A stretch of DNA of 64,000 nucleotides from Gillisia sp. UBA3175 (lineage in GTDB: Bacteria; Bacteroidota; Bacteroidia; Flavobacteriales; Flavobacteriaceae), in NCBI GenBank assembly GCA_002364325.1, contig DEXV01000006.1:28039-92038 (forward strand), in the 5' to 3' direction. Positions within the stretch are counted from its first letter, which is position 1. Each line of letters opens with the position of its first letter. The notes beneath the pieces were generated by a model. That model was given only the letters and a program-made list of their open reading frames with translations. It was not told the DNA's origin and made no database searches. A program made the translations under genes and the position numbers. This document shows positions 17,781 to 28,081 of the stretch, piece after piece.

Positions 17781-17817
17781 TAATAAACCCTCAAAATCAT
17801 AAAGATAAAGAGGGTTT
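17781..17817 (-). terminator. Terminator of the tRNA pair
   Basis: An eight-bp stem (AAACCCTC / GAGGGTTT) with a 17-base loop, located four bases past the tRNA-Leu 3' end on the minus strand. The T tail is modest. Confidence 0.6.
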
Positions 17818-17820
17818 TTG

Positions 17821-17906
17821 TACTCGGAGCGGGACTTGAACCCGCACGACCGTTGCTGATCATTGGATTTTAAGTCCAACGTGTCTACCAATTCCACCAT
17901 CCGAGC
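17821..17906 (-). tRNA. tRNA-Leu (UAA)
   Basis: An 86-base cloverleaf with acceptor GCTCGGA / TCCGAGT, discriminator A, T-loop GGTTCAAGTCC, a long variable arm, and anticodon TAA in the loop ACTTAAAAT. CCA is not encoded. Processed from one transcript with tRNA-Gly just upstream. Confidence 0.95.
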
Positions 17907-17941
17907 GTGGATTTTATAAAAAGCGACTTTTCGCCTGTCAG

Positions 17942-18014
17942 AGCGAAAAACGGGATTCGAACCCGCGACCTCCACCTTGGCAAGGTGGCGCTCTACCAAC
18001 TGAGCTATTTTCGC
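17942..18014 (-). tRNA. tRNA-Gly (GCC)
   Basis: A 73-base cloverleaf with acceptor GCGAAAA / TTTTCGC, discriminator T, T-loop GGTTCGAATCC and anticodon GCC in CTTGGCAAG. It is followed 35 bases later by tRNA-Leu. Confidence 0.95.
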
Positions 18015-18125
18015 AATTTGTCTGAACGTTTTTTCGGTTTCCCGAAGTGCAATAATTTCCTATTGCGGTTGCAAATTTAAAACAATTCTTATAATACCAA
18101 AGGTTTTTTTACAAAATTATCGCCT

Positions 18126-20750
18126 TTAAATCCGGGCTTTTTGTTTCCCTGAGAGCATCCGCTTTATTTCATTTAATTTCATCAAGGCTTCAATTGGCGT
18201 AAGTGTATCAATATCAATATGCAAGAGTTCCTCTTTTAATTCTTGAAGCAAAGGATCATCCAGATTGAAAAAACTCAATTGCATCTCCTGTTCAGCCGAA
18301 TTTCTTAAGATCTCCCCTGATTCTTCCATTTTATGAGATTTCTCCAGCTTTTTCAAAATTTTATTAGCTCTACTTATTACCTGTTGTGGCATTCCCGCCA
18401 TTTTAGCTACATGTATCCCAAAACTATGTGCACTTCCACCCGGGATCAATTTCCTAAGAAACAATACCGTATCCTTTAATTCCTTTACAGAAACATTGTA
18501 ATTCTTAATTCGAGAGAAAGTATCTCCCATTTCATTAAGCTCATGATAATGGGTTGCGAATAAGGTTTTAGGATGTGCCGGGTGTTCATGTAAATATTCT
18601 GTTATTGCCCAGGCAATGGAGATCCCATCATAAGTACTGGTTCCTCTTCCAATCTCATCTAGCAGCACCAGACTGCGTTCAGAAATATTATTTAGAATAC
18701 TTGCCGTCTCATTCATCTCTACCATAAAAGTAGATTCACCCATAGAAATATTATCACTGGCTCCTACCCTCGTAAAGATTTTATCTACCAATCCAATTCT
18801 AGCGCTTTCTGCCGGCACAAAACTTCCCATTTGCGCGAGAAGGACTATTAGTGCTGTTTGCCTTAGAATAGCCGACTTACCACTCATGTTAGGACCAGTG
18901 ATCATGATGACCTGTTGTGTATCCCTGTCTAAGAAAACATCATTGGTGACATAGTGTTCGCCGTGAGGCAATTGTTTTTCTATAACCGGATGCCTTCCAT
19001 TCTTGATCTCCAATTCTGTGGAATCGTCAATTTCAGGTTTGTTGTAATTTTCCTGAACCGCCTGTTGTGCAAATGAAGACAAACAATCCAACTGACCAAT
19101 TAATCGCGCATTTTGCTGCACCGGATTAATATAATCTCTTAACCAATCTACCAGTCCCGCAAACAATTCCTGTTCTAGATGCAAGATCTTTTCTTCAGCA
19201 CCTAAGATCTTACCTTCGTATTCCTTTAATTCTTCAGTGATATAGCGCTCTGCATTTACCAAGGTCTGTTTACGAGTCCATTCTTCCGGAACTTTATCTT
19301 TATGACTGTTCCTTACTTCAATATAATACCCATAAACATTGTTACTCCCTATTTTTAAGGAAGTGATCCCCGTGGCTTTACTCTCTCGCTCCAACATATC
19401 ATTAAGATAATCTTTGCCAGAAAATGCGATATTTCTTAGATCATCCAACTCGGTGTGAAATCCTTTAGCAATAGTATTCCCCTTCACAATATTCACGGGA
19501 GCTTCCTCATGTAACATTTCATTTATCTTGGTTCTAAGAACCTCACAGCTTTGCAGTTTATCACCAAGTACTTTTAGCGACTCTTCTTTAGAGTTCATTG
19601 CCAATTTCTTGATAGGCAAAATAGCATCCAAAGAATTATTTAAATGAATTACTTCCCGAGGGCAAATCTTTCCAGTAGCAACTTTAGAGATCAATCTCTC
19701 TAGATCACTAATACGTTTTATTTGTTTCTGAAGTTGTTCTAATTCTTCTTTATTCTGAATAAAATAGCTCACTACTTGATGCCTGGCTTTAATCTTTTCA
19801 GCATTTTTAAGAGGTAATGCCAACCAACGCTTCATCATTCTTCCACCCATAGGAGAAATGGTCTTGTCTATAATTTCCAGAAGAGTAACTGCATTTTGAG
19901 CATTGGAATTGTATAATTCCAGATTTCGAATAGTAAAACGATCCATCCAAACATACTCCTCTTCAGCAATTCTATTTAATGAAGCTATATGCTGCAGCTT
20001 ATGATGCTGCGTTTCTCCTAAATAGTATAAGATGGCTCCAGATGCAATAATGCCTTCTGCAAGATGATCTACCCCAAAACCTTTCAGGGAATTGGTATTG
20101 AAATGTTCATTTAAAGATTCATATCCATAATCTAGTTTAAAGACCCAGTCTTCTAAATAAAAACAATGAAAGCTATCACCAAAGGTTTTAGTGAATTCTT
20201 TCTTATAATTTTTTTGAATAAGTACTTCGCTAGGTCCAAAATTCTGTAATAGTTTATCTATATATTCTGCGGAACCCTGTGCGGTTAAAAACTCCCCAGT
20301 TGACACATCAAGAAAAGAGATCCCCATGATCTTCTTACCATAATGTACGGCGCATAAAAAATTATTGGTCTTGCTATTTAAAACCTCATCATTCATGGCT
20401 ACCCCTGGAGTAACCAACTCGGTAACACCACGTTTTACTATAGTTTTAGTGAGCTTTGGGTCTTCCAGCTGATCACAAATTGCAACTCGCAGTCCTGCTT
20501 TTACTAATTTTGGCAAATATGTATTAAGGGCGTGATGGGGAAAACCTGCCAAAGCGGTTTCTGTTTCACTGCCATTCCCTCTTTTTGTAAGCACAATATT
20601 TAAGATCCTAGCGGTTCTTATAGCATCCTCTCCAAAGGTTTCGTAAAAATCTCCTATTCTAAATAACAATAATGCATCGGGGTATTTCACCTTGATGGAG
20701 TTATATTGTTTCATTAACGGAGTGATCTGCTTGGGATTTTTGGCTGCCAA
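18126..20750 (-). CDS. mutS: DNA mismatch repair protein MutS
   Basis: An 874-residue MutS1 protein, full length. The mismatch-recognition F-x-E motif is in [11 protein letters not shown] near the N-terminus. The Walker A motif GPNMSGKS is at about residues 615-622, and Walker B is [12 protein letters not shown]. The protein detects mispairs and, with MutL, starts repair. It stands alone on the minus strand just downstream of the tRNA pair. Confidence 0.97.
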   Translation of the reverse strand: MAAKNPKQITPLMKQYNSIKVKYPDALLLFRIGDFYETFGEDAIRTARILNIVLTKRGNGSETETALAGFPHHALNTYLPKLVKAGLRVAICDQLEDPKLTKTIVKRGVTELVTPGVAMNDEVLNSKTNNFLCAVHYGKKIMGISFLDVSTGEFLTAQGSAEYIDKLLQNFGPSEVLIQKNYKKEFTKTFGDSFHCFYLEDWVFKLDYGYESLNEHFNTNSLKGFGVDHLAEGIIASGAILYYLGETQHHKLQHIASLNRIAEEEYVWMDRFTIRNLELYNSNAQNAVTLLEIIDKTISPMGGRMMKRWLALPLKNAEKIKARHQVVSYFIQNKEELEQLQKQIKRISDLERLISKVATGKICPREVIHLNNSLDAILPIKKLAMNSKEESLKVLGDKLQSCEVLRTKINEMLHEEAPVNIVKGNTIAKGFHTELDDLRNIAFSGKDYLNDMLERESKATGITSLKIGSNNVYGYYIEVRNSHKDKVPEEWTRKQTLVNAERYITEELKEYEGKILGAEEKILHLEQELFAGLVDWLRDYINPVQQNARLIGQLDCLSSFAQQAVQENYNKPEIDDSTELEIKNGRHPVIEKQLPHGEHYVTNDVFLDRDTQQVIMITGPNMSGKSAILRQTALIVLLAQMGSFVPAESARIGLVDKIFTRVGASDNISMGESTFMVEMNETASILNNISERSLVLLDEIGRGTSTYDGISIAWAITEYLHEHPAHPKTLFATHYHELNEMGDTFSRIKNYNVSVKELKDTVLFLRKLIPGGSAHSFGIHVAKMAGMPQQVISRANKILKKLEKSHKMEESGEILRNSAEQEMQLSFFNLDDPLLQELKEELLHIDIDTLTPIEALMKLNEIKRMLSGKQKARI

Positions 20751-20912
20751 AAGAATTCAATTTTATTCTTGCTAAAATACTTAATCCTAAATGCTATGAG
20801 AAATTTAAACTGCTGCATTTATCCTTAATTATTCACAAATACTATCTGATATTATTTTACTTTCCAATTATATTTTCCAAAAATTAAGAATAGCCTTACA
20901 TACTTCTGATAG

Positions 20913-20950
20913 AAAAACCTCCAACTTCTTAAATATGAAGCTGGAGGTTT
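20913..20950 (-). terminator. Terminator of the secreted-protein pair
   Basis: A 14-bp stem (AAACCTCCAACTTC with GAAGCTGGAGGTTT, one wobble) and a T5 tail on the minus strand, 27 bases after the stop at 20977. Confidence 0.85.
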
Positions 20951-20976
20951 CACTGGCTAATTAGTAATAATATAAT

Positions 20977-21732
20977 CTATTTTTCGGTTTTAACTTCTCC
21001 ACTTCCACCACTAAGTTCAGCTCTATAATACCATAGTTCAGACTCTTTACCCTGTGTTGCTTGTTCCCAATCTTTAAGAAAAGTTGCGAAACTACCAGCA
21101 CCATGCACTTCATTATACTTATCGGCGAATTTCCAATCATCCCCCATCCACTTAGATTTATCAAAGAAAGAAACAAATGCAATATCCTTCCCATCTTTTG
21201 TGCTCGGTAGCTCATTAGTATATACACCGAATGTCTCTTTAGGAAATTTATCTAGCATTACTTTTTGGATCTTTTCTAATATTTTCATGGCCTTCTCCAT
21301 CTGATATGGTTTTACATCATAGTAATCTACCAATAGTTTATTCAAAGTAAAGTCTACTGGAAAATTGGATAACTCAGAATTGAATTTCCAGTAATATTGT
21401 TCTCCTTGTGGCATCATATAAGGTAAAACATTCTTATTCCAGTCCTCATCATGACCTTCCAATTCAGGACGAGCATCCATTGCGCTCCACGGAAGGGGGC
21501 CCATAGACCAAATATAGCTTCCATTATTTGGACCATTAGCTATAAAAAATATATTAGCATTATATGCTCCATCTTTATGATACTTTTTATTATGAGCTGC
21601 CAAACCTGAATTCAACTCTGCAATTTTTGTAACATTAGGAGTAATTAATGCATTTTCAACTACTGCATATTCCTCTGATTGGGAAATTGCCAAAAAAGGC
21701 AGAAGTAGTAATCCGTAAAAAATAGTTTTCAT
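20977..21732 (-). CDS. Secreted protein of unknown function
   Basis: A 251-residue protein with a signal peptide (cleavage near A15-I-S-Q). No domain is recognised. The sequence has tryptophan-rich segments (YIWSMGPLPW, FVSFFDKSKWMGDDW) that recall dimeric alpha/beta-barrel proteins. It lies 66 bases downstream of another secreted protein gene of equal size and probably shares its transcript. Confidence 0.6.
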   Translation of the reverse strand: MKTIFYGLLLLPFLAISQSEEYAVVENALITPNVTKIAELNSGLAAHNKKYHKDGAYNANIFFIANGPNNGSYIWSMGPLPWSAMDARPELEGHDEDWNKNVLPYMMPQGEQYYWKFNSELSNFPVDFTLNKLLVDYYDVKPYQMEKAMKILEKIQKVMLDKFPKETFGVYTNELPSTKDGKDIAFVSFFDKSKWMGDDWKFADKYNEVHGAGSFATFLKDWEQATQGKESELWYYRAELSGGSGEVKTEK

Positions 21733-21798
21733 AATATTAAATTAGATGGTTAGTGCAGGTTATTAAAAAACTTGAGGATTTCTGTAAATCATCTTGAT

Positions 21799-22563
21799 CT
21801 AATTGGAAGCTATATATGAGAGATCTGGTCTAATCCAACCTCTCATGGTTTCAGTCTTTAAAAGTATTTTGTTTAGGTTGCCATAAAGTTCTTCGGCTTT
21901 TGGACCCATAGCTTTTCTCGCTTCTGCACTTTTTCTCTCCATGTCCATCGCATCCTTTGCAGCAACTGCAACCATAAAATAGGTGCCATCTGCCCCAAAC
22001 CCACTTCTATATAGTCTATAATGCGTCTTGAGATTATTATCTGAATAGAATTTTTTAAAGGCCTTTGCTACTTCCTCTGCTTTATCGGCATCTGCAGGAG
22101 AAAAATAATACCTGGTATTTTCCCTGTAATTTTCTCCTTCAATCATGGTGGTCATTCCATCTGGCATATAGCTAAGCTCATTATCTAATGACAACACGAA
22201 ATCCTTATGCTCATCGTAACATTGGTCAAAATCTCTAAACAGTTTTTCAAACTCTTCTGCTCCAACTTTTTCCCTAAGTGAGGCCAATGGGTCTTTATCG
22301 AGTTCGGCAAAATTTTCCATTGGAGATATATAATAATACTTATTATCCTCTGCGACTAAGGTCATAAAGTTCTGTGAAAAATTATTGTCCTTACACATTT
22401 TTACAAATTTAGAAGCTGTCTTTTCATATTCAGATTTCATGGAGGGTCTTACCGGATCTACATGTATTAGATATTTCTGAAAATTATCATTTTCCTGAGC
22501 AGTAATGGAAATCGAAAAAAACACTAAACATAACAATACCCCAAACATTTTAATTGTTTTCAT
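21799..22563 (-). CDS. Secreted protein of unknown function (possible ferredoxin-like alpha/beta-barrel)
   Basis: A 254-residue protein with a clear signal peptide ending at T-A-Q. The mature part appears to hold two similar halves, each with a strand, a helix and a KYYY- or YFMV-type strand (KYYYISPM, GTYFMVAVAA). That is the pattern of NIPSNAP- or ABM-like folds, but no family can be named. It is the first gene of a probable two-gene operon with the neighbour downstream. Confidence 0.58.
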   Translation of the reverse strand: MKTIKMFGVLLCLVFFSISITAQENDNFQKYLIHVDPVRPSMKSEYEKTASKFVKMCKDNNFSQNFMTLVAEDNKYYYISPMENFAELDKDPLASLREKVGAEEFEKLFRDFDQCYDEHKDFVLSLDNELSYMPDGMTTMIEGENYRENTRYYFSPADADKAEEVAKAFKKFYSDNNLKTHYRLYRSGFGADGTYFMVAVAAKDAMDMERKSAEARKAMGPKAEELYGNLNKILLKTETMRGWIRPDLSYIASN

Positions 22564-22861
22564 AATTTCAAATTTGATAATTAATACTAGTACGCAGAAC
22601 TTACATGTCTCAAAAAACGTAAGGCTAGGGTAAGATTTTAAAAACTAAAAGTGGAACTTACTTTACTCTGTTTTAAACAGAAGTAATTTGGGATATTTAA
22701 TGAGGGGGAAGCGAGGAATAAGCTTTTAACAAAAAGAGAATTATTCCTCTAAGTTATTAAAAATGTATTAATAAATTATTATTTTGTTAAAATTTTTTAT
22801 CATTCCTTATACTAAAGAGATTTTATACATTTAATTACAATCATAAAAATTTATTAATAAC

Positions 22862-23299
22862 TTAAAAACTATCATAGCCTAAATCAAAGTCTAAGGATTG
22901 TACTATTAAAATAAATGTAGTCGAAGCAATCACCAAGGGTATACCTATGGACAAAATTGTAGACAGCTCCCTATTCTTAGTATATATTTTATTAATTTTT
23001 TTCAGTTCTAATGGATAGGCAAATAAATTTTTCGAATATTTCTCCACCTTTCCATTTTTTGGATATGGTATTTTGGAATTTCGATTCGCTTTAGCGATTC
23101 CATAATATAAATTGTCCTTCTCTATTATATTTTTGAACCTATATATCTCCTTAGAGTTGGTTTTAATTTTTACTTTACTATGGGATTTCAATGCTTCTTA
23201 TATATCTACTGAAGCAGAATGATATACCGTGCAACTTTGAATAAGAATTAAAAATACAATAAGGAAAGATGGAAATTTGGAGTGAAGTGCGGTTTTCAT
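22862..23299 (-). pseudogene. Lipoprotein gene interrupted by an in-frame stop
   Basis: Read from the ATG at 23299, the frame encodes a lipoprotein signal peptide with lipobox L-I-Q-S-C23 and C-T-V-Y-H-S. It meets a TAA at codon 34 (23198-23200) and then continues open in the same frame for over 100 codons. The pieces align end to end with the intact 140-residue lipoprotein at 24759-25181 (shared C-[ST]-V-Y-H-S, K-V-K-I, Y-x-F-K, TILSIGIP). The downstream part could restart at TTG 23191, but it would lack a signal peptide. One nonsense mutation explains it. Confidence 0.78.
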
Positions 23300-23534
23300 A
23301 GTTATCAGAAATTAGCATTCAACAAATCAGCTATGGGAAGAATTAAGCATTAAAATTACATATTAAATCATTGCAAAACAGTTACTTATACAAGTATCTT
23401 AAGTCAAAATGGGACTTTTTTTTAAATAATTTATGATTTGGTAAGTTTAATTTTCGCTTTTAAAAAACACGAACTTTAGATACTCCAAATTCTGTAATTC
23501 TAAGTTTTAAAATGGTTTTTTGGGCTTTTCATTA

Positions 23535-24599
23535 TTATTTACCAAAATTTCCCGAATCTACATCTTTAACAAAATTAATTAGACCTGGAAAGAAATGTTC
23601 TTGATCGTCATATTGAGAAAGATGACTCCCATTTGGGCAAAATAAATATCGGCCATTCTCTACCTCTTGAGACATCCATTTCATATGTTCAGGATCCATA
23701 GTGTCATATTTAGCTCCTATCACTAAGGTTGGTACTTTAATTTCTTTCAATCTATCCTTAACATCCCAATTTTTTAATGTAGCATCACCAACAATTCCAA
23801 ATTCACTTGGGCCTTGCATATATACATACACTTCGGGGTTTAAATGATCAAATGCTCTATTAATGGAATTTGGCCATTTTTCTACCGGCATTCTCAATAA
23901 ATGCTCGGTATAATGATGCTTTAAAAGCAATTCCATGTATCGTGGATTATTAAAATCTCCTTTTGCTTCCAGATCTTTCACTTCTGTAAGTACTTCAGGA
24001 TTCATTTGCGGTCCAATTACATCTTCAGCATATTTATTATACTCTGGTGCGCTGGACATCATATTAGAGATTATAAGTCCTTTTAAGTTATCCTGATATT
24101 TAAGTGCGTATTCCATAGCGAGAATTCCGCCCCAAGACTGGCCAAAAAGGTAAAAATTTTCACTATCCAAGCCTAAGGCTTTTCTAACCTGTTCCACTTC
24201 TTCCACAAATCTTTCTGTGGTCCATAGACTTTTATCTGTAGGTTGATCACTATAATAAGAACCTAATTGATCATAATAAAAATACTCGATCCCTTCTACT
24301 GGCAAATAGCCATCAAAACTCTCAAAAAACTCGTGTGTACCGCCCGGACCTCCGTGAAGCAACAATACTTTCATGGTTGGATGGTTACCAACCTGTTTAG
24401 TATAAACTTTAAAAACTCCTTGCTCTGTTGTGATTGGGATCATTTTAATTCCGCCTGTAAATTTTACTTGAGGATCTGTATAAATTAGATAATCGCTAGT
24501 TTTTTTATCCATTTTTTCATGCTTCTTATCTTGGCTAAAGACAGAAGTTGAAAAAATAAAAAGAAATAATAATAATTGTAGAAACTTTAAATTTTTCAT
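23535..24599 (-). CDS. Secreted proline iminopeptidase-like alpha/beta hydrolase (S33)
   Basis: A 354-residue hydrolase with a signal peptide (cleaved near F-S-Q23). The oxyanion motif HGGPGG is at residues 82-87, the nucleophile is S155 in GQSWGG, and the acid (in KYDTMDPEH) and histidine (in GSHLSQYDD) follow. This is the proline iminopeptidase layout, an enzyme that removes N-terminal proline from peptides. The signal peptide points to periplasmic peptide use. It lies between the broken and the intact copies of a lipoprotein gene. Confidence 0.85.
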   Translation of the reverse strand: MKNLKFLQLLLFLFIFSTSVFSQDKKHEKMDKKTSDYLIYTDPQVKFTGGIKMIPITTEQGVFKVYTKQVGNHPTMKVLLLHGGPGGTHEFFESFDGYLPVEGIEYFYYDQLGSYYSDQPTDKSLWTTERFVEEVEQVRKALGLDSENFYLFGQSWGGILAMEYALKYQDNLKGLIISNMMSSAPEYNKYAEDVIGPQMNPEVLTEVKDLEAKGDFNNPRYMELLLKHHYTEHLLRMPVEKWPNSINRAFDHLNPEVYVYMQGPSEFGIVGDATLKNWDVKDRLKEIKVPTLVIGAKYDTMDPEHMKWMSQEVENGRYLFCPNGSHLSQYDDQEHFFPGLINFVKDVDSGNFGK

Positions 24600-24758
24600 A
24601 ACTGAAGATAGATTTGATTAACAAATTCCCATAGCTTAAAATTACATGAAATTCTTAATTTATTTATTGCTTTCCCACAGCTTCCAAATTGAATAATCAT
24701 CATCCTATTGGTTCTTCTCCAATTATAATGGCTATAATTATTTTATCAAAGATTAATG

Positions 24759-25181
24759 TTAATAGCTTACTGGAAGTGAAGTAGCAACTAAAACCAGTAA
24801 GGCAACAAAAGTCACGATTACTGGAATTCCAATTGAAAGTATGGTAGAGACCGTATTGTTTTTAGTATGTATCTCTTTTATATTTTGAAGATTTAATGGG
24901 ATCCCAACCAAGTTTTTATCAATATCCAATACAGCAGTTTTAGCTGGATATTTCTGTGCTGTTTTGGAATTTTTTTTAGTAATGCCAAGCAGGACATTAT
25001 CTTTCATTTCCAGTTCTTTAAATTTATAAACCGATTGATCAACAGTATGAATCTTTACCTTGTTATTCGTATTTACTGCTTGTTCAGCGGTTGAAGTTTT
25101 GGAGTGATAAACACTACAACTACATAAAAACAAAAGACAAAGACCGAAGAAAACAACTAATTTTTGATTCAATTTTTTCAT
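24759..25181 (-). CDS. Lipoprotein with C-terminal membrane segment
   Basis: A 140-residue protein with lipobox L-C-S-C22, then C-S-V-Y-H-S. A central segment has VYKFKELEMKDN and a KEIHTKN motif, and a hydrophobic segment of about 25 residues closes the protein (starting TILSIGIPVIV). It is the intact paralog of the interrupted gene at 22862-23299. No domain name can be given. Confidence 0.65.
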   Translation of the reverse strand: MKKLNQKLVVFFGLCLLFLCSCSVYHSKTSTAEQAVNTNNKVKIHTVDQSVYKFKELEMKDNVLLGITKKNSKTAQKYPAKTAVLDIDKNLVGIPLNLQNIKEIHTKNNTVSTILSIGIPVIVTFVALLVLVATSLPVSY

Positions 25182-25585
25182 AATAAGAATGATTAAAGCT
25201 TAGAAGAAAACAGAACACTGTAGAACATGATTAAATATAGTTATAAATCCAATTAATTATTTATATAATTTACAGAATATTAAAAGATAACAAATCCACA
25301 TTGAATTGATAAAGAAAGTATTTTCTTCGCTCTCACAAATGTCCAAATTGGAATCCGACTATTTCCAAAATTCTAAAAAACCGGTTTTATAGATTTGTGC
25401 GATTCAAAATTATCTCACAGTTCACTTATATCTTAAATTCTCAAAACGACCTTCAATTTAATTAACCAAATTTTTCATGTTCTACATTCAGCCTTTATAC
25501 TCACTACAATATTTACCACGCGATTTCCTAAATAAAAAGACGGGAGTTTTTATCAGAAAACACTTTAAAAGATGTAGAAAGTTCT
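25182..25585. other. Intergenic stretch, no gene seen
   Basis: A 404-base AT-rich spacer between two minus-strand genes. No open frame with a credible start, no tRNA and no clear terminator hairpin were seen. It probably holds the promoter of the lipoprotein gene. Confidence 0.6.
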
Positions 25586-27442
25586 TTACTGATAACCTGC
25601 TGCCTGAAGATTAAATAATTCAGCATATAACTTATTATTGCTCATTAATTCCAAATGAGTTCCTATTTCCAAAACACTTCCATCCTTTAGCACCATAATA
25701 CGGTCTGCAATACGCACGGTACTAAATCTATGGGAAATGATTACCGCTGTTTTACCTTCTGTAAGCTTAATAAATCTATCAAAAGCTTCAGTTTCTGCTC
25801 TTGCATCTAAGGCAGAGGTAGGTTCATCTAAAATAAGAATCTCTGCATCTTTCATATACGCACGGGCAATGGCAATTTTTTGCCACTGTCCGCCAGAAAG
25901 GTCTTTTCCATCCTTAAAGCGTTTTCCAAGTTGCTGCTCATAGCCTCCAGGCATTTCAGCCATTACCTGATCTGCCAAACTTTTTTCAGCAGCATTATCG
26001 ATGCGGGACTGATTGTTTATTTCGGTGATCTCACCCATTGCGATATTCTCTCTTAGCGTTAATTCGAATTTTACAAAATCCTGAAAGATCACTCCGAAAT
26101 ATTGCTGATATTGCGCCTGATTGTATTTTGTGATTGGAATTCCATCCAACAGGATCTCTCCTTCGGTAGGCTCATAGAACTGAAGCAACAGCTTAATAAG
26201 TGTGGTTTTACCTGCTCCATTCTCTCCAACAAAAGCTAATTTTTCTCCTGCTCTTAAATGGAAATTCACATTTCTAACTACCCATCTTTCAGATTTTGGG
26301 TACTTAAAACCAACATTTTTAAACTCAAATCCATGCTGAATTTTCTTAGGCAACTCCAAACCTTCATCCACTTTAGAAGTATCGAACTGAAGATCTAAAA
26401 ATTCAAAATAATCCTGAAGGTATAATGCACTTTCTGTGATTTGAGTAAATCTTGTAAAAAAGCCTTGAAGTTTAGTGCGTAAACTATTAAAAGAGCCCGC
26501 TAAAAAAGTAAGATCTCCTAAAGTAAATATCCCCGCAACCGTTCTAAAAACAATTAGCACATAAGCACCATAATAAGCTCCAGTCCCTATTACATTAAAA
26601 AAAGACCCCCAAGCAGCACGCTGTTTCGCAAGTTTCTTACTTTCTGAAAAGTATTTATCTGATAGATCTTTAAAACGAGCTGCCAAATAATTACTCAGTC
26701 CAAAGAGCTTAACTTCTTTGGCAGTAACATCACTTGCTCCGGCATATCTCAAATAATCCAATTCCCTACGTTCTTGAGTCCAGCTTCTTGCAAGTGAATA
26801 GCTGGTACCGCTAAATTTAATTTCATTAATAATGGTGGGAATTATAGAAACCACTAATAAAATAATAAGCCAAGGTTCAAAAACTACAATCCCGGTCATT
26901 AAGGAGATAATTACAATTACGTCCTGTCCCTGAGTTAAAATATTAGACATTAATGCCACTCTTCCAGTAGTTTGCTGCCTTGCTCTTTCCAATTTATCGT
27001 AAAACTCTGAATCTTCTAACTGATCCAAATTAATTTCTGAAGTTTTTTTAATGATCTTTACAGAGGTGTCTATAGAATATTGATCTCCTAAAAGCGCATC
27101 GGTTAATGCGATTGCTCTAGATAATAGATCGGAAAGTATTGCCAAACCAAATTCAATTCCCACATATAACCAAAGCCTATCATAGTCCTTGGTTTCCGCA
27201 GCTATTTGAAGCACCACCTCATCTACAATTATCTTACCTATCCACAATAATACAACCGGTAAAATTGCATTAATAACTCTGCTAGATACATTGGCATAGA
27301 ACAATAGCGGATTTACCCTTCTTATTTCCTTAAAAAAACGAGGCACGAACTTTAAAGATGCAAAGCTCTCCTTAAAATTTATTTTATTGGGCTGAATGGA
27401 TTTCTCTGGTCTAGGCAAAGTGACAATTTTAGTAGCAAGCAA
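25586..27442 (-). CDS. ABC exporter, fused permease and ATPase
   Basis: A 618-residue half transporter of the MsbA/peptide-exporter type. The N-terminal membrane region (about residues 45-340, up to six segments) is followed by the ATPase with Walker A GENGAGKTT, signature LSGGQWQK, Walker B ILILDEPTSA and the switch histidine in ISHRFS. Such proteins work as dimers to export lipids, drugs or peptides. The substrate is not evident. An N-terminal extension of about 30 residues precedes the first membrane segment. Confidence 0.88.
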   Translation of the reverse strand: MLATKIVTLPRPEKSIQPNKINFKESFASLKFVPRFFKEIRRVNPLLFYANVSSRVINAILPVVLLWIGKIIVDEVVLQIAAETKDYDRLWLYVGIEFGLAILSDLLSRAIALTDALLGDQYSIDTSVKIIKKTSEINLDQLEDSEFYDKLERARQQTTGRVALMSNILTQGQDVIVIISLMTGIVVFEPWLIILLVVSIIPTIINEIKFSGTSYSLARSWTQERRELDYLRYAGASDVTAKEVKLFGLSNYLAARFKDLSDKYFSESKKLAKQRAAWGSFFNVIGTGAYYGAYVLIVFRTVAGIFTLGDLTFLAGSFNSLRTKLQGFFTRFTQITESALYLQDYFEFLDLQFDTSKVDEGLELPKKIQHGFEFKNVGFKYPKSERWVVRNVNFHLRAGEKLAFVGENGAGKTTLIKLLLQFYEPTEGEILLDGIPITKYNQAQYQQYFGVIFQDFVKFELTLRENIAMGEITEINNQSRIDNAAEKSLADQVMAEMPGGYEQQLGKRFKDGKDLSGGQWQKIAIARAYMKDAEILILDEPTSALDARAETEAFDRFIKLTEGKTAVIISHRFSTVRIADRIMVLKDGSVLEIGTHLELMSNNKLYAELFNLQAAGYQ

Positions 27443-27525
27443 GTTACTGAGGAAATATCTAAATAAGAAGAGATATTAAGGAAGGATTCCTATTTTGCTT
27501 CTTCAAAAATCCTTATAATTATTAC

Positions 27526-27533
27526 TATTTTTG
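27526..27533 (+). promoter_or_regulatory. -7 element (TATTTTTG) directly before the SpoU methyltransferase gene
   Basis: TATTTTTG matches TAnnTTTG and lies only four bases before the ATG at 27538, so the transcript would be near-leaderless. No -33 TTG at the right distance. Confidence 0.4.
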
Positions 27534-27537
27534 CGCT

Positions 27538-28077
27538 ATGGCAGCAAACAGAAAACTTAAGAATAGCGAATTGGATAGAAAAACGGTAGCCGAATTTAAG
27601 GAAGCTGCCAAAACACCTATTATTGTTATTCTGGACAATATTAGAAGTCTTAATAACATAGGATCTGTTTTTAGAACTGCTGATGCCTTTTTAATTGAAA
27701 AGGTCTATCTCTGCGGAATAACTGCAACTCCTCCTCATAAAGACATTCAAAAAACAGCTTTAGGGGCAACCGAAACTGTAAATTGGGAATATGTAGAAGA
27801 TACCATCTCACTTATAGCTAAACTGCAAGCAGAGAACGTGGAAGTTCTTGCAATAGAACAAGCAGAAGGTGCTATCATGCTAAACAATTTTAATCCCGAA
27901 AAAGGAAAGACCTATGCAGTTGTATTTGGAAATGAGGTTAAAGGTGTACAGCAATCGGTGGTAACTGCCAGCAACAAAATTATAGAGATCCCTCAACTGG
28001 GAAGCAAGCATTCACTTAATATCTCTGTAAGTACGGGTGTTGTATTGTGGGATCTTTTTAGCAAGATGAGCTTATAA
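27538..28077 (+). CDS. TrmH/SpoU family RNA methyltransferase
   Basis: A 179-residue knotted (SPOUT) methyltransferase. The three family motifs are visible: NNIGSVFRTAD (about residues 40-50), VFGNEVKGV (about 129-137) and LNISVSTGVVLWD near the C-terminus. It is the short form without an N-terminal RNA-binding domain. These enzymes 2'-O-methylate rRNA or tRNA; the exact target is not predictable. Confidence 0.88.
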   Translation: MAANRKLKNSELDRKTVAEFKEAAKTPIIVILDNIRSLNNIGSVFRTADAFLIEKVYLCGITATPPHKDIQKTALGATETVNWEYVEDTISLIAKLQAENVEVLAIEQAEGAIMLNNFNPEKGKTYAVVFGNEVKGVQQSVVTASNKIIEIPQLGSKHSLNISVSTGVVLWDLFSKMSL

Positions 28078-28081
28078 CTAT

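Noticed and set aside
17748..17999. An 83-codon minus-strand frame
   Set aside because: It runs straight through tRNA-Leu and part of tRNA-Gly, so it is an artefact of the RNA genes.
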